Source: a bacterium (GTDB lineage Bacteria > Zhuqueibacterota > Zhuqueibacteria > Residuimicrobiales > Krinioviventaceae). Taken from it: DNA of 64,000 bases. The translations under genes and the position numbers were made by a program. Below the pieces are notes generated by a model. That model saw nothing but the letters and a program-made list of their open reading frames with translations. It made no database searches and was not told the DNA's origin. Below are positions 19,274-28,595 of this stretch, piece after piece (position 1 is the first letter of the stretch; every line of letters starts with the position of its first letter). Location: assembly GCA_029561455.1 (NCBI GenBank), contig JAKQIY010000013.1, positions 372,001 to 436,000 of the forward strand. Reading direction: 5' to 3'.

Positions 19274-20533
19274 ATGCTGGATAATACATACGATAAAGTA
19301 ATTTCATGCAGTAAATGCGGATTCTGTCAGCCGACGTGTCCCACATACCTGGTGTCAGGCCTGGAACATGAAGTCGCGCGCGGCCGCCATCAATTGGTGC
19401 GGGCCCAGGCGGAAGGCCGAGTGGCAATGAACAAAGATATTAAAGATACCTTGTTTCAATGTCTCATGTGCAATGCCTGTTATAGCAATTGTTTTCCGCG
19501 CATTAAAACCGATGAAGTGATTGCCCGCGCGCGTTATGATTATATCACCCGTTACGGTCAACCACAGCTTCAGCGTTATATATTCCATTATTTACTGCGT
19601 CACCCGGAGGTTCTGTCACGACTGTTAAAACTGGCGGCGCCGGTTAAAAACAGCGGTCTTTCCGGTCTGGCGCAGGCATTACGCATTTTGGGCTGGTTCG
19701 GGAAAAACCTGGCTACTGCTGAACAGTTGCTGGAAAAAATTCCGCGTAAATCACTGCGCGAACTGGCTGCAATGCGCAATTGGCAGCCCAGGAAAACACG
19801 CGGTAAAGTGGCTTATTTTGTCGGCTGTGGAATTAATTTTGCCCAACCTGAAGTCGGTCTGGCTACCCTGGAGTTATTAACCTTACGAGGTTTTGCTGTT
19901 GAAATTCTACCCAATTTCTGCTGCGGGTTGCCCGCTTATGCTTATGGCGACCTGGATTCGGTGCGCTGGTTTGCTCAGCAAAATAGTGAATTATTACTCG
20001 CTACCGATGCCGATTATATCATCACCGATTGCGGCAGTTGCACTTCATTCCTTAAGGAATATCACCGGTTTTGTGACGATCCTGTTCAAAGCGAACGATT
20101 GCAGCCGATCCTTAATAAAATTGTCGATCTTACCCATTGGTTGGCGGATACAATGGATTGGGCAAACTATAAAGATGATCGCCAACCTTATCGGGTAACC
20201 TGGCATGATCCGTGTCATCTTGCCCATCATTTACATGAAAAAGCGAGCAGCCGCGCCGTCATGCGCAATATTCCAAATGTATCCTATACTGAATTGCCTG
20301 AAGCCGATATGTGCTGCGGCGGAGCTGGTTCTTACAATATTGCCCATTCCGATATTTCAAAAAAAATACTGGCGCGCAAACTGACAAATGTCGTTTCCGC
20401 CAATGCCGATATTCTGGCAACCGCTTGCCCGGCCTGTATCATGCAGCTTGCCTGGGGTGTACGGCAGAATGGCATGCCGGTCCGGGTCATGCATTTAAAT
20501 CAACTGGTTCTGGAAAACACAGTTCGGGACTAA
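19274..20533 (+). CDS. glcF: Iron-sulfur subunit, GlcF-like
   Basis: The 419-residue protein has two 4Fe-4S ferredoxin clusters at the N-terminus (CSKCGFCQPTC and CLMCNACYSNC). Two CCG domains follow, with NFCCGLPAYAYGD, DCGSC and, further on, HDPCHLAHH and EADMCCGGAGSY. This is the heterodisulfide-reductase-like architecture of GlcF, which moves electrons from the flavin subunits to the respiratory chain. It closes the three-gene set; all expected cysteines are present. Confidence 0.92.
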   Translation: MLDNTYDKVISCSKCGFCQPTCPTYLVSGLEHEVARGRHQLVRAQAEGRVAMNKDIKDTLFQCLMCNACYSNCFPRIKTDEVIARARYDYITRYGQPQLQRYIFHYLLRHPEVLSRLLKLAAPVKNSGLSGLAQALRILGWFGKNLATAEQLLEKIPRKSLRELAAMRNWQPRKTRGKVAYFVGCGINFAQPEVGLATLELLTLRGFAVEILPNFCCGLPAYAYGDLDSVRWFAQQNSELLLATDADYIITDCGSCTSFLKEYHRFCDDPVQSERLQPILNKIVDLTHWLADTMDWANYKDDRQPYRVTWHDPCHLAHHLHEKASSRAVMRNIPNVSYTELPEADMCCGGAGSYNIAHSDISKKILARKLTNVVSANADILATACPACIMQLAWGVRQNGMPVRVMHLNQLVLENTVRD

Positions 20534-20555
20534 CCACGACAGAAAGGTCAAGATA

Positions 20556-21317
20556 ATGAGCAAGCCGAAAAAAATAACCGAATCTCCTGTAACCTTTATC
20601 AGCAACAACAGTCAGCTTGTCGGCATGTTACACCAGGTTGGCAGTAATAAAATTATTATTATGTGTCATGGTTTTAAAGGACATAAATGTGAAAATAAAC
20701 GTTTGTTCGTCGAAGCGGCCCGGGCTTTTTGCCGCGAAGATTATGATGTGCTGCGTTTTGATTTTTACGGCTCAGGTGACAGCGAAGGCGAATTTGAAGA
20801 TACCCTGATCTCCACCAATATTTTAAACCTCGAAGATGCCTGTAAATTTGTAAACCAGCGCGGCTACCGGCAAGTCGCCATTCTCGGCATCAGCATGGGT
20901 GCGGCAACTGCCATATTGACCGCTAACAAGCTGGATATTAATACGTTGATTCTCTGGTCAGCCGTACCGGATATGCACCGCATATTTGACAGCACCATCA
21001 GCTCTTTGGGGCCGGTAGATCCGGACAAGACTGTGTTTGAGTATGAAGGATGGAATATCAATCGCCGTTTTTGGGAAGAAGCAGTGCACTATGATATTAT
21101 GGGCGAACTGGCAAAAATTACCGTTCCCAAATTCATTGTCCAGGGCACCGCAGATGAACCGGTATTTGTACAGGGTTTTCACGATTTTCGCGATCTGGTA
21201 TTACCACCGACTGATTTCATGGAAATTCCAGAAGCCGGTCATACCTTTCAAACCCCGTTGCACCGGCAAATGGTTATCCGCCAGACATTGATCTGGTTAA
21301 ATCGACATTTTAAATAA
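20556..21317 (+). CDS. Alpha/beta hydrolase
   Basis: This 253-residue serine hydrolase has an HGFKGHKCE oxyanion-loop region, the nucleophile elbow LGISMGAA (GxSxG) and a late histidine in IPEAGHTF; the acid is probably in the QGTADEPVF loop. There is no signal peptide, so it is likely cytosolic. It resembles acyl-CoA-thioesterase/esterase-like proteins (COG1073), but no specific substrate can be named. It lies 22 bases after the glcF gene with an AGAAAGG ribosome-binding site. Confidence 0.85.
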   Translation: MSKPKKITESPVTFISNNSQLVGMLHQVGSNKIIIMCHGFKGHKCENKRLFVEAARAFCREDYDVLRFDFYGSGDSEGEFEDTLISTNILNLEDACKFVNQRGYRQVAILGISMGAATAILTANKLDINTLILWSAVPDMHRIFDSTISSLGPVDPDKTVFEYEGWNINRRFWEEAVHYDIMGELAKITVPKFIVQGTADEPVFVQGFHDFRDLVLPPTDFMEIPEAGHTFQTPLHRQMVIRQTLIWLNRHFK

Positions 21318-21331
21318 ACGAGGCAGTTATT

Positions 21332-22243
21332 ATGGAAAAGGATGAAACAATTAACAATAATCAGTATTTACATGACAGTGATGATAAACTGGAAGAATTA
21401 AATCCACAAGACTCGGTCAAGGCTTATCGTAATGTTAAATTTCTCAACAGTCGCGATGCCCGCACTATTCGCATACTGGCTGAATATCTGGAACCCGAAA
21501 GCCGGCTGCGCCATTATGGAATTAAAGACACAATAGTATTTTACGGCTCAGCGCGAATCCCGTCTCTGCAGGAAGCACAGCAACGTTTATATGATATGAC
21601 CGAAAAACTGGATCATCTGGATATAAAAAGCCGGGGTATGATGGAGGCCCGCCTGCAAATTGCCGAACGTGATCTAAAACTGGCACGTTATTACGAAGAT
21701 GCCCGCAAGCTGGCTTACCAGTTAACTAAATGGGCGCTTGATCTCGATGAAAAACAGAGGTTTATTGTTTGTTCCGGCGGCGGGCCCGGCATTATGGAAG
21801 CGGCAAACCGCGGCGCCGCCGAGGCCGGCGGTAAAACGATCGGCTTTAATATCAGTCTGCCGATGGAACAGGGCGCTAATCCCTATATCACCAAAAATCT
21901 CTCCTTTGATTTTCATTACTTTTTTATGCGTAAGCTCTGGTTTGTTTATACTGCCAAAGCTCTGGTCGTTTTTCCCGGTGGATTTGGCACCTTTGATGAG
22001 TTGTTTGAGTTATTGACCCTGCGCCAGACCAAAAAAGTTAAAAAACCCCTCTGCGTTATTATATATGGCAAAGAATACTGGGAAAGCGTTATGGATTTTA
22101 ACAAAATGGTGGACTGGGGTGTGATCAACAAGGAAGATTTGAACTTGTTCCATTTTCTGGATGATGTTGAAGACGCCTATATTACTTTGCGCGATCATTT
22201 CGAAAAAGAATTTGTCGGTAAAAAGCAATACTGGCATTGGTAA
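21332..22243 (+). CDS. LOG-family Rossmann protein (TIGR00730)
   Basis: The 303-residue protein has an N-terminal helical extension (about 1-60), then the TIGR00730/LOG fold: FYGSARIPS, CSGGGPGIMEAANRGA and PGGFGTFDELFELLTLRQT. The PGGxGT-x2-E and GGPGxMEA motifs are intact, as in phosphoribohydrolases that release free bases from nucleoside 5'-monophosphates. In bacteria the physiological role is often unclear, and 'lysine decarboxylase' labels in databases are wrong. It is the last gene of the long co-directional run. Confidence 0.88.
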   Translation: MEKDETINNNQYLHDSDDKLEELNPQDSVKAYRNVKFLNSRDARTIRILAEYLEPESRLRHYGIKDTIVFYGSARIPSLQEAQQRLYDMTEKLDHLDIKSRGMMEARLQIAERDLKLARYYEDARKLAYQLTKWALDLDEKQRFIVCSGGGPGIMEAANRGAAEAGGKTIGFNISLPMEQGANPYITKNLSFDFHYFFMRKLWFVYTAKALVVFPGGFGTFDELFELLTLRQTKKVKKPLCVIIYGKEYWESVMDFNKMVDWGVINKEDLNLFHFLDDVEDAYITLRDHFEKEFVGKKQYWHW

Positions 22244-22573
22244 TAGTGCCCGGGAATTGTTATCAGGAAATGGAATAGCAGGCAGTTGTGCCAGGCTGTC
22301 TATATAAATCCGGGCCTTTGCTTTTATGTGTGAATTGCCCTGGTAATTATATAAACAGCCTTTTTTTTATGAGCACATAAATTTTTTATACAATTTTTTA
22401 CATAACAGCACAAATTTTTCAGAACTTAATTCCCGCTTTCACGTTTTAACTGTTGTTATACACAGGTCAGCTAATATGAAACCTGTAATTACCTGCAACG
22501 TATTGGAATATAAACATATAGCCTTTTGTCTAATATCATCGACTAAAAATCAAATACATACCATAGAGGAGTC
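22244..22573 (+). other. 330-base gap before the transport locus
   Basis: This A+T-rich gap separates the LOG-family gene from the ABC/RND locus. No gene, RNA or clear stem-loop terminator with T-run was recognised. A T-rich tract near 22360-22400 and several TAATAT/TATAC-like hexamers near 22450-22550 could hold the promoter of the transport locus, but no well-spaced hexamer pair stood out. Confidence 0.4.
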
Positions 22574-23461
22574 ATGCAGATTTCAATCAATAACCTGACC
22601 CAGGTTTATCGTGGGGGGCATAAAGCCCTGAATGATATCAACCTGGAAATAAGCAGCGGCATGTTCGGTTTATTGGGTCCAAACGGCGCCGGTAAAACCA
22701 CCCTGATGCGGATTCTGGTTACACTATTAAAACCTACCGGCGGAATTGTCAAGTTTAACGATTATGATCTCTTAAACGACCGTAAGAAAATTCGCAGTAT
22801 GCTGGGTTATTTGCCACAGGATTTTCAGGTCATTTCCCGTTTAAAAACCTGGGAGTTTCTGGATTATGTCGCCGGTCTGGCGGGTCTTAAAAATAAAACC
22901 GAACGCAGCAGCGCGGTTGATGAAATGCTGGAACGGGTCGGCCTGTTCAATGTTCGTGAACGCAAAGCCACCAAACTATCCGGGGGCATGAAGAGAAGAC
23001 TCGGCATTGCCCAGGCGCTCATCGGTCATCCCCAGGTTGTTATTGTGGATGAACCCACAACTGGTCTGGACCCAGAGGAACGAATTCGCTTTCGCAACCT
23101 GCTGGCCGAACTGAGTCATAAAGATATTATTATAATTCTTTCCACGCATATTGTCGGCGATATATCCAGTACCTGTACAAATATGGCTTTATTGAACAAG
23201 GGACAGTTGGTTTTTAATGATGCGCCTGAAAAGCTGGTAGAAAAATGCCGCGGTCATGTCTGGCTGATTAATGCGCTGGATAGTGAAATGGAAGCAATTA
23301 AAGAAAAATATCCGGTTATTTCTACTATTCCGGTTGATAGCGGGTGGGAAGTACAAGTGGTCGCCGATGATATGACCGGTTTCCAGGGCAAACAGATTGA
23401 TCCAAACCTGGAACACGCTTATGTTTACCACATGGAATATGGTTTAAACAATGCACAGTAA
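22574..23461 (+). CDS. ABC transporter ATP-binding protein (ABC-2 type)
   Basis: This 295-residue nucleotide-binding subunit has Walker A LGPNGAGKTT (about 35-44), the Q-loop region GYLPQDF, signature LSGGMKRR, Walker B VVIVDEPTTGLD and the H-switch STHIV. A C-terminal extension (about 215-295) is typical of ABC-2 exporter ATPases. It starts the eight-gene locus and probably energises the permease encoded 33 bases downstream. It is closely related to the ATPase domain of the RND-ABC fusion protein at 32765-37444: a 63-base stretch around Walker A differs at only five positions by my alignment. Confidence 0.95.
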   Translation: MQISINNLTQVYRGGHKALNDINLEISSGMFGLLGPNGAGKTTLMRILVTLLKPTGGIVKFNDYDLLNDRKKIRSMLGYLPQDFQVISRLKTWEFLDYVAGLAGLKNKTERSSAVDEMLERVGLFNVRERKATKLSGGMKRRLGIAQALIGHPQVVIVDEPTTGLDPEERIRFRNLLAELSHKDIIIILSTHIVGDISSTCTNMALLNKGQLVFNDAPEKLVEKCRGHVWLINALDSEMEAIKEKYPVISTIPVDSGWEVQVVADDMTGFQGKQIDPNLEHAYVYHMEYGLNNAQ

Positions 23462-23494
23462 TTGTCTTGACGATTGAAATGAAAGGTTTTGGTT

Positions 23495-26400
23495 ATGTTA
23501 TCAATATATAATATCTGGGTCATTGCTCGTTATGAGACAAAAATCCTGTTCCGCAGTTGGTTTTTCCGGGCGCTGGCGCTACTGGCAATCGGGCTTTTAA
23601 CTTTTTTTAATATTGCATTTTTTTCCAATGCCTTTAAAGAAGTGCCATGGGCTTTTCGCTGCATCCCATCATCAATTCCTTATTTTAACCTGATAATGCT
23701 CAATACCCTGCAAGCTGTTCTTACGGTTTTTTTAGCGTCCGATTTTTTAAAAAGGGATGTTAAAACCAGTTCTACCGAAGTTATTTATATGCGCTCCATG
23801 TCCAACCTTGAATATGTGCTGGGTAAAACCTGCGGTATTGTTAACATTTTTGTTATATTAAACGCCGTTATATTACTGATTGCCGCCGTTATCAACCTGG
23901 TATTCTCCGATATCGCTATACATTTGGGTAATTATTTTGTCTACTTTTTCCTTATCACTATTCCTACAATCATTTTCATAACCGGCTTGACATACCTGGT
24001 GATGATGCTGACTCGCAGCCAACCTATAACCCTGGTTTTGATGGTTGGATATATTGCCCTGTCTTTATTCTTTCTGCGACAAAAAGCCGATTACCTTTAT
24101 GATGTTATTGCTTTTTATTTACCCTTGTCCTATTCCGATTTTGTGCATTTTATCAATTTCAATAGCATTCTGAGACTGCGCGGGATGTATTTCTTGCTGG
24201 GTTTATCTTTAATCCTGATTACCGGCTTGTTATTAAAACGGTTGCCCCAGGCTAAAGGTTTGAATAAAATTGCTGCCGGGTTCTCCGCGCTGCTTTTTGT
24301 TGTGTCGCTGGTCTTTGCAGCCGTCACTGTTCTCAATTTTCAGAGCGGTATTAAATTGCGCAGTTCTATGGTGCAATTAAATGATAGATACATGCAGGAT
24401 AAATTTCCTACCGTTACCGATTATAAAATTGATTTAAATCACCTTGGTAATTATTTGAGCATCGCGAGTCATATTCAGTTTATAAATAACAGCGGAGCTC
24501 CCCTGGACAAGTATATTTTCAGTTTAAATCCAGGATTCGAAATAAGCAAAATTTCCGCTAACGGTGCCGATATACCGTTTGAGCGCAATATCCACCTGGT
24601 TATCATTAATCCGGCGCAGCCGTTGGCTCCCGGCGCCAGGGATTCGCTGACTATTGTCTGCCAGGGTGCGCCCGATGACAACGCCTGCTATCTCGATATT
24701 GATGAACTTGACCGGGCAAAAGGGAATAGTATCTTTATTTATAAATTGGGCAAAAAATTCAGTTTTGTCACACCGGATTATGTTTTACTGACCAGGGAAA
24801 GTTTATGGTATCCTGTGGCCGGTGTAACCCAGGGCAGCGCCATTTTGACCGGTCAAAAAAAGGATTTTTTCCATTTTACTTTAAAGGTGAATACCAAAGC
24901 GGGTTTGCTGCCGGTTTCACAGGGTCATGTCGAAAAAATATCCGACTCACAGTATTCATTTACTCCTGAAACCTCTTTAACTCAAATTTCCCTGGCTATT
25001 GGTAATTACAACGTGGTATCTGTAAATGTGGATAGCATTGATTATAGTTTGTTTAGTTTGAAAAACCATGATTACTATCGCCCCTATTTTACTGAAATAG
25101 GTGATACCTTAAAATCAATTATCCGTGATTCCAAACGCACTTTTGAAGATAAATTACCTGTTGATTACCCGTTCCATCGTTTTACAATTGTTGAGGTTCC
25201 GGTACAGTTTTTATCCTTTAATCGCTTACTCTCTTATCACCAGGAAAATATACAACCGGAGCAAGTGTTTCTGCCTGAAAATGGCGTCAAAGTAAATCAG
25301 GCTGATTTCCGTCAGCAAAAGCAGCGTTTCACCAATATGAGCCAGCGCCGCAACCAAACCTTTAGTGAAAAAGAATTTCAGGCGCGTTTGTTCAACATGT
25401 TTGTGAACGGTTTTCTGGGCCAGGATTTTGGCCGGGGCATGGAAAGCAGTTTTCCCGTTGATTTAAATATTTTCCCCAATTATTATACGTTCATTAATGC
25501 AGTACATTCCGATACCTGGCCGGTTGTGGATGCGGCGTTTGAGGCTTATTTCTATAATCAACTTACTGAAACGCAAAATTTCTTTGCCCGTAACTGGCTG
25601 GGTTTGTTGGATAATGAAAAAGCCAATCTGGCTTTAAAAAAATCAAGTCTTGGTGAAGTACTAAAGGACAAGGAACAAAAAGAACTTGCTAATAATGTGC
25701 TCAAGAACAAGAGCGAGGTATTGTTCCAGTTTTTAAATAACCAGGCCGGGCGTGACTATTTTGACCGATATTTAAAAGAATTCCTGCTTGCCAATCAATT
25801 TAAAACCGCTGAATTTTCCGGTTTTTGGAACGGTCTGGGCGACAAACTTATATTTTCACTAACCGATTATATGACTCCCTGGTACGATAAAATAACTATG
25901 CCGGGATATTATATTGGCAACATCCAGAATTACAAAGTAATGGATGGTAATAAAACCCGCTACCAGATAAAATTCGATGTGAATAATAATGAGCCTGTCG
26001 ATGGTTTGATTGCGGTTCGTATCCGAACCCGCGGCCAGGGTGGACCGGGAGGACGCGGATTCGGCGGTCCCGGATTTGGCGGCCCCGGCGGCCCGTTTGG
26101 TGAGAATGAGGAGGAACTGGTGTATGCGGTTGGCGCCGGTCAAACCAAACAAATCGGCATTATACTCGATACCCAACCCGGCATGATGTTTGTGAATACA
26201 CTCGTATCGCAAAACTTGCCGGCAGAATTCGATACACGTTTTGAACAGTTTGAGTTAAATGAAAAAGCAGTCCCGTTTAATGGCGAAATCCTTCTGGACA
26301 AGTCTTTGCGCCTGGATATTCCCGGAGAAATTATTGTCGATAATGAAAGTGAGGGTTTCACGATCCATGGTGTTGAACAAATCAGCCCGTTAAAAAAACT

Positions 26401-26896
26401 GTTTAAAATTGCCGATGAAGAGGAAGAGGAATATATCGGTCTGAATATGTTCCGTATGCCAGGTAATTGGCGCAAGACGATCAATGCCGCTTTCTATGGT
26501 GATTATATTCATTCTGCCGCTTATATCAAACCGGGCGACGGCAAAAAAAAGGTTACCTGGACAGCCAACCTGCCGGAAAGCGGCCAGTACGATGTTTATG
26601 GTTATTTATCCCTGTCACAGTTACGAATTGGCCGCGGTGGACCTGGCGGACCGGGAGGGCCGGGAGGGCCAGGTGGCCCCGGCGGTAATCGTGAACAAGC
26701 AGTGAACGATTTACACTTTACAATTTTCCATGATGATGGAAAGGAAGAAATAACCCTGGAAGCCGGTAGCGCCGAAGACGGCTGGAATTTCCTTGGAACT
26801 TTTTACCTATCCCAGGGCGCCGCTGTAGTTGAATTGTCCGATAAAACCGAGGGCCGTGTCGTGATTGCTGATGCCATAAAATGGATTAAACATTAA
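23495..26896 (+). CDS. ABC permease fused to pseudo-M1-peptidase and golvesin-like domains
   Basis: I place the start at the ATG 23495, behind GAAAGG with an 8-base gap, giving 1133 residues; a TTG two codons upstream is less likely. Residues about 15-270 hold six or more membrane helices of an ABC-2 permease. The rest is probably periplasmic. A beta-rich region (about 300-520) and helical region (about 520-800) resemble the M1-aminopeptidase half of known permease/M1 fusions. However, no HExxH motif exists anywhere, and the corresponding area reads NAVHSDTWPVVDAAFEAYF, so the peptidase is predicted inactive. The C-terminal about 110 residues match the golvesin-like/carbohydrate-binding-like pattern (LPESGQYDVYGYL, then VVIADAIKWI). 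Two Gly-Gly-Pro-rich tracts interrupt the exterior. It is probably the partner of the ATPase just upstream. Confidence 0.8.
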   Translation: MLSIYNIWVIARYETKILFRSWFFRALALLAIGLLTFFNIAFFSNAFKEVPWAFRCIPSSIPYFNLIMLNTLQAVLTVFLASDFLKRDVKTSSTEVIYMRSMSNLEYVLGKTCGIVNIFVILNAVILLIAAVINLVFSDIAIHLGNYFVYFFLITIPTIIFITGLTYLVMMLTRSQPITLVLMVGYIALSLFFLRQKADYLYDVIAFYLPLSYSDFVHFINFNSILRLRGMYFLLGLSLILITGLLLKRLPQAKGLNKIAAGFSALLFVVSLVFAAVTVLNFQSGIKLRSSMVQLNDRYMQDKFPTVTDYKIDLNHLGNYLSIASHIQFINNSGAPLDKYIFSLNPGFEISKISANGADIPFERNIHLVIINPAQPLAPGARDSLTIVCQGAPDDNACYLDIDELDRAKGNSIFIYKLGKKFSFVTPDYVLLTRESLWYPVAGVTQGSAILTGQKKDFFHFTLKVNTKAGLLPVSQGHVEKISDSQYSFTPETSLTQISLAIGNYNVVSVNVDSIDYSLFSLKNHDYYRPYFTEIGDTLKSIIRDSKRTFEDKLPVDYPFHRFTIVEVPVQFLSFNRLLSYHQENIQPEQVFLPENGVKVNQADFRQQKQRFTNMSQRRNQTFSEKEFQARLFNMFVNGFLGQDFGRGMESSFPVDLNIFPNYYTFINAVHSDTWPVVDAAFEAYFYNQLTETQNFFARNWLGLLDNEKANLALKKSSLGEVLKDKEQKELANNVLKNKSEVLFQFLNNQAGRDYFDRYLKEFLLANQFKTAEFSGFWNGLGDKLIFSLTDYMTPWYDKITMPGYYIGNIQNYKVMDGNKTRYQIKFDVNNNEPVDGLIAVRIRTRGQGGPGGRGFGGPGFGGPGGPFGENEEELVYAVGAGQTKQIGIILDTQPGMMFVNTLVSQNLPAEFDTRFEQFELNEKAVPFNGEILLDKSLRLDIPGEIIVDNESEGFTIHGVEQISPLKKLFKIADEEEEEYIGLNMFRMPGNWRKTINAAFYGDYIHSAAYIKPGDGKKKVTWTANLPESGQYDVYGYLSLSQLRIGRGGPGGPGGPGGPGGPGGNREQAVNDLHFTIFHDDGKEEITLEAGSAEDGWNFLGTFYLSQGAAVVELSDKTEGRVVIADAIKWIKH
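26034..26100 (+). repeat. In-frame GGP/GGPGF repeat tract 1
   Basis: This G+C-rich run encodes QGGPGGRGFGGPGFGGPGG-like sequence at about residues 849-871 of the permease fusion. It sits in an otherwise beta-rich exterior region, just before an acidic EENEEE-like stretch. It is coding and has no non-coding repeat features. Confidence 0.8.
26634..26686 (+). repeat. In-frame Gly-Gly-Pro repeat tract 2
   Basis: Five tandem GGP triplets (RGGPGGPGGPGGPGGPGG) fall inside the C-terminal golvesin-like domain, between the YLSLSQLRIG strand and the VNDLHFTIFHDDG strand. Codons vary (gga, ggc, ggg; cct, ccg, cca, ccc), so the tract is not a fresh slippage product and the protein sequence appears to be kept by selection. 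Confidence 0.85.
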
Positions 26897-26911
26897 TTAA
26901 GGGGTTATGAA

Positions 26912-28381
26912 ATGAGAATTGTAAAATTTGCACTGTTTAGTTTTTTATTGTTGTTTAGTATTAGCGCAACTGCGCAAATAACATCATTAACTCTTGAGGA
27001 TGCGCTGGGTATTGCCATGCAAAATAGCCCGGATATCCAGCGATCCCGCTTGAATTTGGAAAGAAGCCGGCAATCATTGCGGGCTCAACAAGCCGCATTG
27101 AAATCGCGGTTCAGCCTGTCCATAACACCTTATGATTACACCAGTGTCCGCGAGTTTAATACATTTTATAATACCTGGAATACCAATGAAATTTCCTCTT
27201 CTTTGGGTGATTTCAGTGTCCGGCAGCCGATCAAATGGACCGACGGGACGCTGATGCTGACCGACCGCCTGGAATGGCAAAATTCATTTAGTGAATTTAA
27301 AAATGAACGTTCAAAATCCTATAGTAATAATCTCTATCTCAGTTATAACCAGCCCATTTTTACTTATAATAAAACCCGTCTGGATTTGCGGGAACTGGAA
27401 CTGGATTTTGAAAATACTGCTCTGAGTTTTGCATTACAGCAATTATCGCTCGAATATCAGATAACTTTGGGATTTTATAATGTCTACAAAAATAAAATGA
27501 GCTATCAAATTTCCCAGGAAGAATATAACAACCAGGAACAAAGCTACCAGATCATCAAAAATAAAGTTGACGCCGGTCTTTCAGCCAAAGAGGAATTATA
27601 TCAGGCCGAGTTGAACCTGGCCACCAGTAAATCGACGATGCAGAATGCCCTGGTTACCCTGGAAAGCTCGATGGATGAATTTAAAAGACAGACCGGCATT
27701 GATATTATGAAAGAGATTGATGTTGTTGCCGATGTCTCTCACCAGCCTGTGCCGGTAGAAATGGAAAAAGCTCTGGCGACCGGCCAGAAGAATCGCATGG
27801 AACTCAGGCAGCGCAATATCGATATTGAAAATGCCTATGCCGACCTGACCCGCACCAAAGCTCAGAATGAATTTAAAGGCGATGTTAATCTCACTTATGG
27901 TATTATTGGCACCAATGAACGATATCAGGATATGTATGATCAATCTACCAAGAACCAGAAAGTATCGGTCTCGTTTGAAATTCCATTGTTCGACTGGGGT
28001 GAACGCAAGGCCCGCATCAAAGCCGCCGAGGCAACATTAAAGAACCAGCAGCTCTCCCAGAGCAATCAGTCCAATGATATTATTATCGGCATCCGCCAGG
28101 CTATAAGGGATTTGCAAAACCAGGAAGTGCAGATAGAAATTGAGCGGCAAAATGTGCGCAATGCCGAACTGACTTATCAGATCAACCTGGAAAAGTACAA
28201 AAACGGCGACCTGACCAGTATGGATTTGAACCTGGTGCAGACGCAATTATCGGACCGGAAGACCAGTTATATCAATTCACTCATTAGTTATAAACTGGCG
28301 CTGTTGAATTTGAAAATTGAATCCATGTGGGATTTTGTAAAAAACGAGCCGGTTGTGCCGGATTTATCTGATATTAATTGA
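26912..28381 (+). CDS. TolC-family outer membrane efflux protein
   Basis: The 489-residue protein has a signal peptide (about 1-21, ending SATAQ), then the TolC repeat pattern: LTLEDALGIAMQNSPDIQRSR, coiled-coil helices (about 200-270) and a second copy beginning near 285. The DWGERKARIKAAEA segment in the second half is typical of the family. It would form the trimeric outer-membrane channel for the adaptor and RND pumps encoded downstream. It lies 15 bases after the permease fusion gene, consistent with one operon. Confidence 0.93.
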   Translation: MRIVKFALFSFLLLFSISATAQITSLTLEDALGIAMQNSPDIQRSRLNLERSRQSLRAQQAALKSRFSLSITPYDYTSVREFNTFYNTWNTNEISSSLGDFSVRQPIKWTDGTLMLTDRLEWQNSFSEFKNERSKSYSNNLYLSYNQPIFTYNKTRLDLRELELDFENTALSFALQQLSLEYQITLGFYNVYKNKMSYQISQEEYNNQEQSYQIIKNKVDAGLSAKEELYQAELNLATSKSTMQNALVTLESSMDEFKRQTGIDIMKEIDVVADVSHQPVPVEMEKALATGQKNRMELRQRNIDIENAYADLTRTKAQNEFKGDVNLTYGIIGTNERYQDMYDQSTKNQKVSVSFEIPLFDWGERKARIKAAEATLKNQQLSQSNQSNDIIIGIRQAIRDLQNQEVQIEIERQNVRNAELTYQINLEKYKNGDLTSMDLNLVQTQLSDRKTSYINSLISYKLALLNLKIESMWDFVKNEPVVPDLSDIN

Positions 28382-28396
28382 AATGTGTAGATCGTT

Positions 28397-28561
28397 ATGG
28401 TTTTACCTGAGCAAGGACATTTATTTCGGATGTTTATCGACGAAAGCGACAAGTATGAACATATACCGCTGTATGAATCGATTGTCCATGAAGGACTGGC
28501 GCCTAGAGAAAAAGTACAGATTAAATTTTACCGCAGTGGTAAACTAGACCAGCATGAATAG
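28397..28561 (+). pseudogene. Internally deleted DUF190 gene (54 codons)
   Basis: A short frame starts at ATG 28397, 15 bases after the tolC-like stop, and ends at TAG 28559-28561. Its first half, MVLPEQGHLFRMFIDESDKY and then PLYESIV, matches the N-terminus of DUF190 proteins (PII-like fold, usually about 100-115 residues). Its second half, EGLAPREKVQIKFYR, matches the C-terminal strand of the same family (typically GLVT-x-EKV-x-V-x-x-Y-R). The central roughly 55-60 residues are missing and the junction is in frame. This is either a decaying relic or a miniaturised gene; there is no strong ribosome-binding site. The family match is from memory of DUF190 sequences. Confidence 0.65.
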
Positions 28562-28595
28562 GTTTAAGTATAATAAAATTTAAGAGGTGAGCAAC

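Noticed and set aside
26034-26686. Repeat tracts considered as a CRISPR or mobile-element signature
   Set aside because: They are in-frame codons for Gly-Gly-Pro repeats within one protein, without spacers or inverted ends.
28353-28547. 64-residue frame overlapping the end of the TolC-like gene
   Set aside because: Its translation has no family resemblance, whereas the frame starting at 28397 on the same strand matches both ends of DUF190. It is a shadow of that sequence.
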